Assembly: GCA_025201345.1 (NCBI GenBank)
Contig: JAIXMG010000055.1
Coordinates: 1 to 18,191 of the forward strand
Source of the DNA: Thamnidium elegans
Taxonomy: Eukaryota; Mucoromycota; Mucoromycetes; Mucorales; Mucoraceae
Length of the DNA stretch: 18,191 nt
Reading direction: 5' to 3'
Position 1 is the stretch's first letter; each line of letters opens with the position of its first letter. The position numbers were made by a program, and so were the translations under genes. Positions 1 to 8,850 of the stretch are shown here, in pieces. Under the pieces are notes generated by a model. That model had not been told where the DNA came from and searched no databases. It saw only the letters and a list, made by a program, of their open reading frames with translations.

Positions 1-3000
1 GTTCAAGCCAATTTAATATCAAAAGATGATCACCAAGACAGGCTTTTATTTTGCTCCGATATAGAATCTATTATTACACTTAAGTGACCCTAGTGTATTT
101 TTACTGAAATGACACGTAATACGATTTTGGGTAGAATTGTTGTGGAGGAGAATCAAGTGTCGATCAATTGGATTTAATCTTAATTGGAAATCCTCTATTT
201 GATTTTTCCGGTTCCGTAACGCGTCCGAAAATCATGAATTCAAATGAAATGTCTCTTACTTCCGACGATGTTAAAAATGGTATTAGAGAGTTTATAAAGA
301 TCAAATTCTCTTTCGATGCTCAAGAAGACACTATCCTAAATATTATGAAAGAATTGGGTAATGATACTTTTACTGATATGGTTAGTAATGTAACATGGGA
401 TTAATCAGACAATATCAACTAACGGACTATTATTATTAGAGACGAAGAGGAAGCTTCTTATTTAATGAAACCTTTCATTACTGACGAAAATATATCCGAA
501 TTAGATAAACACCAAGAAGAACGAATAAAATCCATTCACCTTTTGATATATGCGCTGAAATCAGTAAACATTTGCCTAATAACTTGGAGCAACTACTTCC
601 AAACAACCTTGTAAAGGAGTACTCATTGTAAAATTTACTGATGAATATACTTCTGAAATTAAATTAGACGAAGGTCTATTACAATGGTCAAGATTTATGT
701 TTGAGTATAATCGAATATCTTCAGCTCCAGCTATATCGTACCTAAAACCTTTGTATAAAATATTACAGTAAAGTATCATGCGTGGGACTTCTCGATACTC
801 GATTAACGCAATTCAGAATTCTAACATATACGGTAAACCGCGTATACTATCAACAGAACATTCGGCGATCTCGTCTTCAATATTCCTAAACTCGAAACCT
901 GATGCCATTATGAATATAGGTACACCATCATTATATGCTTTATTATTTCAGTAGTAATACTTTTTACAATTAGATATTCTGCTCGAGTCTACAGTGTTAT
1001 CGTTCTCACTTTTAGATGAAAATGGTCTAGTAAAAAAATCTGGAATCATGACTACTTTGTACCTGACATCGGGTAAGATATGAATAAAACATTATGTAGA
1101 TATCTATACTAATACAGCATTAGTTTGCGCTCTCTGGGATCGTTCTTTACTTTTTCAGAAGTAGCAACATTAAATGTCAAAAATTCGTAAGTTTATTCAT
1201 ATAGATATATAATGTGTTTATTACTAATTAAAAAATTAATGGCTTATTTAGATTTATCACGTTTGTTGAAGAATACTTAACAGATGAATCAAATTTTTTT
1301 TTGTATTAAATAAGGACATGCTGATTGAAATAGAAAATATACTAAGCGTAGAGAGCCATAATAAAGATATAATGGTATCGATACAACAACAAGTATACAT
1401 CAAAGCATTCGTATTGATTTATATGATTTACATAAATGTAATTGTATCACGAAAGACGCTGAAAATTACAGGAGATAACGACGATATAAAAACTGGATAT
1501 GCTATTACTATTGAAAAGACGCTTCTTCAGAAGTTACTTGTCACTGAGGATGATCTAAGATATATGATATATGCAAGCAATCTGGTACAAGAAGATGACA
1601 GTTATAAAAAACTCAGAATTACTACACAAGGACAAGGACTCTTACCTGTAATTCAGCAGTCATTCAAACTACAGTTTCCACTCAAGTCTTTCTTTATTGT
1701 ATCTCAACTGCATAAAGACTATGTACAACTAACGCTAAATTAAGTAGTGACTGAATCTGGTCCGGATCATGAAGATCAGGAAACAATTATTAACCAAGAA
1801 GAAATAATCCATACTCCCAATATATATGACTCATTGTGCTTCAACATGTGGAGCAATATTATAGAACATAGCAGTCTAATTCAACTATGTGACACACATA
1901 AAGGATATAACGACAACGAATTACTAGATATATTCTCTTTAGAAAATCAAGCAGAATTTACGAATAATCTTAAGGAGTACATATCTAAAGATGTAAGTAA
2001 TCTAAAATACTGTTAGTGATTATCATTCTCTTTATATAAAATTTTAATTTATACTTTTTATAGATTCTTAGCAAGAATTTGACCACGCAAAAAGCAGACA
2101 AAACCACTGTATATCTAAGCAAATTATGTAACTGTAGAGTTTGTTTAACGGTAAATGATATTACAGAGATTTCTTTCCGGCCAGTTCTACAAGATATCAT
2201 CTCTCTTGTATTTACCTCCTTGATAAATAAGCAACTCTTTGGAAACTATAGAAATATTCAATATGTGTTCCACCTCATATCCTTCAATTATAATCCACAG
2301 TTCCAACATATTCTTATGAAAATACTAGATGACGAAACCGACTATTTTTTGTATGAGCAAAGAATTGACATAGATCACTATACTATACCAAAGTTATCAA
2401 ATCGACTGATTCAGCCTATTCTAAAGCAAGAACCATGCTCCTATAAAGGATTCCAAGTGGGTGTTTTACGTCAAGTTTATAGTGAAAATTTCGGTTTCGG
2501 TTTTAATGCTCCTCAATTTAGACCTCATATTGTACTTAAAAGCAACCGAGAGGATATGAATACCATTTCAATCAGTAACAGAAAAGTATTTCCGTTGTTC
2601 AAGAAGGGAGACAAAATGAATGAAAAGTCAATTAAATCGAGTATTTTATTTGAATACGGATCAAAAATATGCCAGCAGTTTGTATTGTCTACGTAAGTAA
2701 TAATATAAAGAGAACTGCTTTTTTAACTTACATAAACTTCAATAGGTTTCTTTAAACTTAAGCCAGTTGCTAGTTTAAGGTCCGATGGACTTATTGGTTT
2801 AGAGCATACAACTGAGGATTTCGGGGAGAAATTATATTTAGATGGTATAAATAAGCTGAAGAACAGTCAAGATATACCTTATATGATCTCTATAGTTTAC
2901 CACGGTTATTCTTCGTCCCTTTATTTTGAAATTAAAGCAGTTGGAGACGAGACTAAAATACAGTTTATAACAATACTTGCTGAACCCATGACATTAAGTC

Positions 3001-3008
3001 GATTTTAA
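1..3008 (+). pseudogene. Hsp70-like (HSPA12-type) gene, copy 1, decayed and cut by window edge
   Basis: This is the 5'-truncated left copy of a large spliced gene aligning end to end with copy 2 (9946-12963). The family is an actin-fold ATPase related to Hsp70/HSPA12; a chaperone role is only inferred. Recognisable exon pieces cover about 180-389, 440-919, 974-1072, 1118-1186, 1252-1992, 2064-2692 and 2746-3008, the last ending in LAEPMTLSRF and TAA. Introns matching copy 2 lie at 920-973, 1073-1117, 1187-1251, 1993-2063 and about 2693-2745. Damage includes a scrambled stretch at 70-110, small indels at 140-170, a frame break in the T9 run near 1295, and a CAA-to-TAA stop at 1741-1743. At the last intron the donor context seen in copy 2 is altered and the reading frame no longer joins. 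The 2064-2692 exon is better preserved than its counterpart in copy 2. Functional status: almost certainly dead. Confidence 0.75.
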
Positions 3009-3172
3009 AAATAATAATATTACCATTGTGTTCATGGTGTACCCACGATATTTTACACTTTAATAAAAAGAAATTACAGCTTATAAATGCGTATAGAAGC
3101 CATAATTAAGAACTTTTATATTCGTATATAAAGCATTATATAGAGTAACAGTATAAAAACGTTGTTTCATGC
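1..3172 (+). repeat. Direct segmental duplication, left copy
   Basis: This block aligns with 9946-13132 in the same orientation through exons, introns and about 160 bp of 3' flank, at roughly 85-90% identity by eye. Homology stops at TTTCATGC (3165-3172), immediately before the CACTA element. Because introns are shared, the copy arose at the DNA level, not by retroposition. The left limit is unknown because the window starts inside the block. Confidence 0.85.
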
Positions 3173-3175
3173 GCG

Positions 3176-3197
3176 CACTACGGGAAATCGGGATGTT
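3176..3197 (+). repeat. CACTA left terminal inverted repeat
   Basis: These 22 nt (CACTACGGGAAA, then TCGGGATGTT) pair with the reverse complement of 7448-7468 at about 19 of 22 positions, with one gap. The CACTA pentamer is intact at this end. Confidence 0.75.
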
Positions 3198-3375
3198 AAT
3201 TTATGTCAAAAAATGTCGACATGAAAAAACATATTTTCCATGTTAAAAATTGCGATTTCGTGTTGCCATATTTCGACATGAAATAGATGTTGAAAAATGT
3301 TGGATTAAAATAACATAGAATAACATAAAATAACACGAAATGACATTAAAATGTCGACATAAGATTGATGTTGAA
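3198..3375. repeat. CACTA left subterminal motif array
   Basis: A non-coding AT-rich stretch holds many variants of ATGTT, TTATGTCAAA, GACAT and AACATA in both orientations. It includes the perfect palindrome ATGTCGACAT twice (3213-3222 and 3351-3360). In plant CACTA elements such arrays bind the accessory protein TNPA; an equivalent role here is inferred. Confidence 0.6.
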
Positions 3376-3439
3376 AAAATTATATAATGAAATTTTTATT
3401 AATAATAAGCAAAGAGAAAGAAAAAAAAAGTACACATGT

Positions 3440-4145
3440 CTATGTACTTTTACCGCTTTCACGCATTCTGATAAGAAAACTGTCAGTCGTCGCTTAATAT
3501 AGTAATATTTATATGAGCCTACTTACATTTTTTTGTTTCTTCGATTTCGCGACATGTTTGACCACTTTGGTTGTAGAATGAATTCTACAGCCCAAAGACC
3601 ACGACAAAGATAAACAGCGTCTAGTTCTTCAGAATCTTTTACCGTTTTGTCAAGTGTAGCCTTCAACATATTCATTTGTATGTCTCCATTTAAATCCTTC
3701 CATTCTTTTTCTCCGTTGGACTTACCTGATTCATCACTTGTCAAAGCAAAACTTTGACAGGTAGTCAATGAAGTTTTCTTTAAGCTGAGAAGCTCTTCCA
3801 ATCTTTCTTCTGTTACTTCTGGAAGATTATTCCTCAGGTAATTCTCAACAGCAATTTTTTTTTGTCTTTTTCAGACGTAGCTTTCGGCTGAGGTATCATG
3901 TCGATACTGTTATTACCTCTCATTTGTGCTATATTCGTGCTACCCAAGCTTTGTATCATACCACAGACATCATCTAAACCTTTCATAATACTGTTATGCC
4001 TTTCTTTGTCTTTCTCTTTTTTTTACAGCGTAGGTTCGTTTAAAACCATTTCATTTTGTTTTGTAACCTCATTCTTAAACTTTTTAAACCATTCAGGTTC
4101 ATCATTATCGAGATAGATATCCTTTCTCTTTATAGGAGGAGCCAT
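3440..4145 (-). pseudogene. CACTA accessory gene (second ORF), unknown product
   Basis: The gene is read leftwards from ATG at 4145-4143 (protein start MAPPIKRKDIYL). It is strongly charged and rich in Lys, Glu and Asn, with no recognised domain, and has a basic tail ending SRNRRNKK. A GTAAGT donor at 3526-3521, a CTGAC branch site and a TTATCAG acceptor ending at 3468 define a 59-nt intron. The last exon (3467-3440) then adds MRESGKST and a stop. A second acceptor, CAG ending at 3480, is also possible. Two breaks are seen: an in-frame TAA at 4025-4023 about 40 codons in, and a frameshift in the A9 run at 3845-3853. It is transcribed divergently from the transposase, the usual place for a second CACTA protein. 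A TNPA-like DNA-binding role is inferred from position only. Confidence 0.5.
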
Positions 4146-4313
4146 GTTATCTGAAATAATAAAAAAAAAAATAGAGAAGAAAATGAATTTTAAAGAATAA
4201 AAAAAAAAAATAGTTTCCGTTATTTGTTGCCAAATCCTTTTTATATAGTATTATAGCAGTCAGCTTCTCTTTCTTTCCATTTGATTTGCTTCGTTGTTAT
4301 CAGACTTATCATT
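4146..4313. promoter_or_regulatory. Divergent promoter region of the CACTA element
   Basis: 168 bp separate the two divergent start codons. The stretch has two long A-runs near 4160-4210, a TATATAG-like box at 4242-4248 about 70 nt upstream of the transposase ATG, and a pyrimidine-rich CTTCTCTTTCTTTCC tract at 4264-4278. This is circumstantial evidence for a bidirectional promoter; no transcript data are available. Confidence 0.4.
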
Positions 4314-7224
4314 ATGACCAATCCTTGTTCAGTATGCAACATTAACATCACGAAGAGAAACGAAAAGAAGAATGCAAAGATGCATAAACATCAAGAAATG
4401 TTAGCACGATTAGTAGAGATTGAGCTAGATCGCAAAAGGGAATTAACTTCCAGTAAATGTATTAGAATAGCCTTTGAATCAAGTATCCAGCAGTTTGAGC
4501 CACAAAGAGGACAAGCCATTGATCAGGTTGGGCATCGAGAGGATTATCTTGGCGATGTCTACGAAGAAAATTATTTAGATGACAGTTTGGAAGAAATGTC
4601 AAAAAGAATTTCGACTTTTGGATTAAATGGCCGGTTGAATCCCATTGCAAACACAAGTGATATCAAAGCTGATGAGATAGTAGACAATGATGTTCAAGTA
4701 GAAGAAAGAGATGAGCTTTTGTTATTACTAAGCGATCTTAAAAAATTCAAAATCATGATTGAAAATCCGCTTAGCGTTGAATCTCGCGCTGATGAATTGC
4801 TAGAATCTTTGGATAAAACAGCACGCTCAAGTATTGAACTTAAAAACCTTCTTCAAACTAGCAATGCGTCCAAAAAGCTTACAGAAATGACTTTTTCTTG
4901 GTTCAACAAGTTTCTAAAAGAAAATGTAGGAGAAGAAGGTAATGTGATGACTGGTAATGATTTTCTAGATTATAAATGCGATAGTTATTTACATAATTCT
5001 GTGGTTTTTACATAATAGTTGACCAGCTGTTATCCCCTTATAAGTGTAACAAAATTATAATGATTGCTTACATAACGACAATACTGCTTCTTATGATATG
5101 TGCGTTAGGGGATGTAAGTTATACTATTCTAGCGACAAAAGCCTTGTTTGTCCTTACTGTAAAGAACCGCGCTACAAGAGCGACACATTATTTGATGGCT
5201 ATAGTCAAGCGGTACAAAAGAACTATCAGCTTCCACTTCGTAGGCAATTGGTCGAGTTTTTGTCGTACGACTCTAATGTAACTAAAATCAGCAACTGCAA
5301 GAAGTTAGTCGCGGATTCACATTTACAGGCTCCAGAGCATTTATACAAGGATGTATTCGATGGACAAGCTCATTGCGGGCCTAAGGAAAACACGGAGCTT
5401 GCTCTTGCTTCTTCATATAGATGGATCCAATCCCTTTAAGAGAGGAGGTGTCTCAATGACTATCATAATGGGTACCATTTTGGACCTTCCGCCTGAAGAT
5501 AGAGTCAAGCAAGAAAACATTCTTATTATTGCTATCATTCCTGGACCCAACAAACCGAAGAATATATTTAGCTTTTTGTATCCTACTCTCCAAGATCTTC
5601 TGGTATTAGAAAGCACGGGAATAACAGTTGTTTCCGATAATAAAGCTTCGTTGTACAAAGCTCGTCTTGCCGTAGTGATAGCTGACATAATTGGTATTGC
5701 CGAATTATGTATGCACTCTGGACATACATCTTATTACGGCTGCCGAGTCTGCACTATTGTTGGCGATGTAAAAGAGAACAGAAAAAGTGGAATATACTTT
5801 AGCAACAAGGCTTTACTTGACTGTCGAATGAGAAATAAAGAAGACTTTGTTACTGGTGATGCTGCTCATGGTATAAAAAAACCAACACCTTTCGGTTTAT
5901 TAGATAGCTTTACAGGTGTATGCTTTTTTCGGGCTCGATGAATTGCACCTCTGGGGTCAAAATATAGCCAAGCAGATATGGTCAATTGTAACAGATAACA
6001 ACCAAAAAAAAAAAGTGGGATAAAAAACCCGTTATTTTTAAGAAACTACTATCGAGAAAAGCTTGGCAGAAAGCTTTTAGAAGCTCAATCCTTGGGGAAC
6101 AAATACGCTCAAGATGGAAAGGTCATTAACATGGCAACTTCCGCAGGATATGATAGGGCAGTTGGCTACATTGATTTTTTAATATATGCTGTTCCAACAC
6201 TATTAGTAGAAGCTCTAGAATTACAAGCTGTAGATCTGAAAGCTAAAAGAGCTAAAGAGAATGAAAAGCGATCGAAGAAGAGAAACAGAAAGGGCAAAGA
6301 ACGAGCTGTTGAACCCAATGACAATATTGATGATAATATTGATGATGATATTGACGACTTAGTTTCTTGTTTCGATCAAACGTCAGAAGCACTCACGTCA
6401 TTATCGTTGGTTTGTCAAATATCTGAGAAGCTTATTATAAGCTCAGAAGATATCGCTGCTATTGATCATCATACAAATATATGGCATGCATTCTTACGTA
6501 ACTTCGTAGGTACCAATAACTTTACAATTAATCAACGCTACATGTTTCATATAAGTTATTTTATACAGCAACTTGGACCTCTAAAGGCATATAGTGCTCG
6601 TTCTTTGGAAATAACAATAGGCTTATGTAAAGAAAAAATCAAGTCACGCTCTAAACAGGTGAAAACGCAATAAACTTTCTTCGAGGTAATTCTGTACAGT
6701 CTCAGCAGAAATGGTATGCCTATAAAGAAAGCAACGAAGATGACTTCAAAGAGCATTTCAAAATTACTAGCGATTTGTTAAATGATATGCTTGATTCTGA
6801 AGGATTGCCTTTCAATGTAACGTTAAGAGATTTCTGCAGCAGTAACCACTTAATGTTTGACTGCGAAGAAACTATGTTCATCAGAGAAGAGTATATATTA
6901 AGCCACAATAATCAGATCCTCAAGAAAGCAAGACGAAAGGATGGAATTGATGTCGTAGTCCAACGAAATAGCGAAAGTGGATTCGTAAAATACAGCCTTG
7001 TAAATATCCAAGCCATGTTTGATTATAAAAATACGAACCTAGCATTAGTAAAAGATGGGTGTTCACTAGAACTAGACCAAAGAAAAAGATTGTTTATAAA
7101 GCTCTCAGTTACGGCAGCAGTGGAGATATGGGAGCTAATATATTTGAAGAGAGTAATGGGTTATGCGATCAAGATACCATCGTTAATTTCAGAAGATAAG
7201 TTGTATATTTGCTTTAAAAAGTAA
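4314..7224 (+). pseudogene. TNP2-like (Transposase_21) CACTA transposase, frame-broken
   Basis: This should cut and paste the element using its terminal repeats. Segments in order: an N-terminal C-x2-C...H-x-H motif after ATG 4314 (PCSVC to MHKHQE) and an acidic region to 5015; a family zinc motif, YDMCVRGCKLY then CPYCKEPRY (5092-5190); a core with HIDGSNPFKRGG, IIPGPNKPK and SGHTSYYGCRVC (5419-5760); FGLDELHLWGQNIAKQIW (from about 5928); a basic NLS-like KRSKKRNRKGK (about 6265-6300) followed by an Ile-Asp-Asp repeat; LGPLKAYSARSLE; and a C-terminal domain to TAA 7222. Breaks: stops at 5013-5049 before the zinc motif (frame break or an unresolved intron), a frameshift near 5395-5420, one in the T6 run near 5925, and one in the A-run near 6662. 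I chose ATG 4314 as the first ATG in the open frame. KDZ transposases share distant features, but the motif order fits TNP2 better. Confidence 0.75.
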
Positions 7225-7447
7225 TATGCCGCTACTCCATGCAATAAAAATACACTTTGACTTTTTAACATAATTCCACACTAATCGTGGTTTATGTCAA
7301 ATCATGTTTAAAAATGCCGAATTATGTTAAAACTTATGGAACATTAAACAATATGTGTTTGATGGTGTCATATTAAGTCATATTAAGACATCGTTTTAAT
7401 GTTATGGCAAAAAAAGACATGTAATTCAACATGAATCAACATAATTT
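7225..7447. repeat. CACTA right subterminal motif array
   Basis: A non-coding stretch between the transposase stop and the right terminal repeat. It carries repeated TTATGTCAAA, TTATGTTAAAA, GAACATTAAAC, two copies of CATATTAAG, and AACATGAA/AACATAAT words. These mirror the motifs of the left end, largely in inverted sense. Confidence 0.6.
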
Positions 7448-7468
7448 AACATCCGCTTTCCCGTAATG
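7448..7468 (-). repeat. CACTA right terminal inverted repeat
   Basis: AACATCCGCTTTCCCGTAATG is the imperfect reverse complement of 3176-3197. The terminal TAGTG has become TAATG, plus one further substitution and a one-base gap. Confidence 0.7.
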
Positions 7469-7548
7469 CGATAATGGAATAGTAAAAATAAACAGAAGTC
7501 GTTCCTTTAAATCTTGAAAGGTTTAACTATCGCTTAAGATTGTACAAC

Positions 7549-7815
7549 ATGTATAGTCCTCTAGCCGACACCCAAGAATCTATTGATGATGTCAAAGAGC
7601 TTTCGTTTACCCCTTTGTCTGAGCCTCTTACTGTGAATATAGATGATATCGATCTAGATGGTGGTCATTGGCGGCCAAGAAAAAAACTGAAAAGAGAGAA
7701 GAGGACGACAGATGTAAGGCAGTTGGTCACACAAATGGAAAGGAACTCGCAGAAAATAGCTTCTCAAAAGCTGACACAATACAATAAACAGAGCGAGCAT
7801 ACGGAGAGGGAATAG
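7549..7815 (+). pseudogene. Unrecognised N-terminal protein fragment
   Basis: An open frame from ATG 7549 to TAG 7813 encodes 88 residues beginning MYSPLADTQESID. It has an acidic stretch (NIDDIDLDGGHWRP), then a basic cluster (RKKLKREKRTTD) that could be a nuclear localisation signal, and a Gln/Lys-rich helical tail. It lies just outside the CACTA right end and runs into the TnpB/Fanzor-like remnant in another frame, so it may be the N-terminus of that protein with the middle deleted. No domain is recognised; both gene status and connection are uncertain. Confidence 0.35.
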
Positions 7816-8374
7816 TTAGCCGAGGACAGCTTCGCGAGTTTTATGGACCCGGAAAAAGAGCTTCAGCGAAAAGAAAAGTCGAAATTTTGGGCTACAAATT
7901 TCGAAGCCATTTATTTACCCAAGAAAGAAAGGAGATGAAATATGGTAAGAAGCATATGGGTTATGTTTATTGGTGATAGGGGAACTGGTGCTGGTTCAAC
8001 AATTAAAGGATATCGTCGGTATGGTGGAACTTGGAAACAAAGAAGTCACGGCAAATCCAATACAACATGCATTACAAATGAGAACAAAGCAACCCAAACT
8101 TGCGTCTATTACCTTTATCCTTTATATCGTACCAATCAAAAAGTCATGATGAAGAGGAAAATGGTTCAGAAAAGTATAAATGTTGCATTTATTTGTTATA
8201 ATCAAGCCTGTGTTTTCGTACGCCATCGGTTTATCCGGTCTGGTTATACTATTATTCAACCAAACGTTTCCCCAATCCGCAGCAATACTCAGTCAGTTCA
8301 ATAGTGATTTTAGAGATAAAACCTACTCTTTTCTTACAAGAAGTGAGTTTAGGGCTAGAGGCGATGCTTCATGA
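7812..8374 (+). pseudogene. TnpB/Fanzor-like RuvC and zinc-ribbon remnant
   Basis: Three overlapping frames together resemble the C-terminal half of a RuvC-type nuclease of the TnpB/Fanzor class. In order: GQLREFYGPGK (about 7824-7860); FIGDRGTG then KGYRRYGGTWKQ (about 7965-8040), where the Asp may correspond to a RuvC residue; CITNENKATQTC (about 8070-8105), close to the family pattern N-E-x2-T-S-x2-C-x2-C; FICYNQAC (about 8188-8212) as the second cysteine pair; and YAIGLSGL (about 8220-8245). The second Cys of the first pair is replaced (CVYY). The segment that should carry the last acidic residue, between the second Cys pair and AIGLSG, appears deleted. Frameshifts lie near 7930-7960 and near 8210. 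The family call rests on motif memory without a search; a lineage-specific hypothetical family is the alternative. Confidence 0.4.
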
Positions 8375-8641
8375 CTGAACTTGTAAGTTGCAAAAAAAAA
8401 AAAAATTCAAAATTCGGATACATAAATACTTTTATATATATTCACGTATATACGAGCTTCTCATATCTTTACCCTGTGTGGTTATTTAACATTTATCTTT
8501 ATTGAGCCTTAGCAACATCGACCGGTAATAACTATTATTAGAAACAGAGAAAAAAAAAGTGGGATGGTCAAATAAGGAAAATTGAAAATAATGTATACTG
8601 GGATAGTTGGGTCGTTAAAGTGACAGCTTAACTTCTTTTTA

Positions 8642-8684
<43 letters not shown>

Positions 8685-8732
8685 TTTCTTCTATTTGACT
8701 TTTAAAAGTTTTGAAATTATTAGCGAAAAAAA
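8375..8732. other. AT-rich non-coding stretch with long A-runs
   Basis: No gene is supported. It holds an A14 run (8392-8405) and an uninterrupted run of 40 A (8643-8682). The latter lies 50 bp upstream of the third Hsp70-like fragment and on its sense strand. Confidence 0.7.
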
Positions 8733-8850
8733 GATATCAAACCAGGTCAAGATATGCCTTTTGCGATTTCAATATCTTCAAATTAGCTGGTGGAGAAAAG
8801 GAAAAGACTTGGTTACACTTGCAGAACCAATGACTTTACCTCGCTTTTAA
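8733..8850 (+). pseudogene. Hsp70-like C-terminal fragment (third copy)
   Basis: Two frames recover the end of the same protein as copies 1 and 2. DIKPGQDMPFAISIS (8733-8777) matches the KNSQDIPYMISIV region of copy 1. After a stop and a frame change, LAEPMTLPRF with TAA at 8848-8850 matches the copy 1 ending LAEPMTLSRF. Between them, AGGEKEKTW corresponds to AVGDETK, and the HGYSSSLYFEIK part is missing. It has the same orientation as the other two copies and is more diverged than either is from the other, so it is probably the remnant of an older tandem member. Confidence 0.65.

Larger units (their letters stand above)
3176..7468. mobile_element. CACTA-type (CMC/EnSpm) DNA transposon, about 4.3 kb
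   Basis: The left end begins CACTACGGGAAA and the right end is TTTCCCGTAATG, an imperfect inverted match. The right tip has TAATG where TAGTG would be expected. Both ends carry dense subterminal ATGTT/AACAT-type motifs, and the interior encodes a TNP2-like transposase plus a divergent second gene, which is the standard layout for the superfamily. Both tips are flanked by CG (3174-3175 and 7469-7470). That could be a 2-bp target duplication, but because CG is self-complementary it could equally extend the inverted repeat. No longer target-site duplication is visible. Both genes contain frame breaks, so the copy is probably non-autonomous today. Confidence 0.8.

Noticed and set aside
576..779. 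Minus-strand open frame over Hsp70-like copy 1
   Set aside because: It is a shadow of the plus-strand coding remnant, whose frames match copy 2.
1741..1743. CAA-to-TAA change in copy 1 as evidence of repeat-induced point mutation
   Set aside because: Differences between the two copies are mixed transitions, transversions and indels by eye, without a C-to-T bias.
3213..3360. CRISPR-like or satellite repeat in the CACTA subterminal region
   Set aside because: The words are short, degenerate, in both orientations and irregularly spaced.
5413..5688. Minus-strand open frame over the transposase core
   Set aside because: The plus strand carries the TNP2-like motifs here; the minus frame has no recognisable content.
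4314..7224. KDZ-type transposase
   Set aside because: The order of motifs (YDMC...CPYC, HIDGSNPF, IIPGP, GCRVC, FGLDELH) and the CACTA ends fit TNP2/CACTA better, and no 8-bp target duplication is seen.
6003..8565. A-run followed by GTGGGAT at about 6003-6020 and again near 8550-8565
   Set aside because: The shared part is an A-run plus about seven bases, and the first copy lies inside the transposase coding sequence; likely coincidence.
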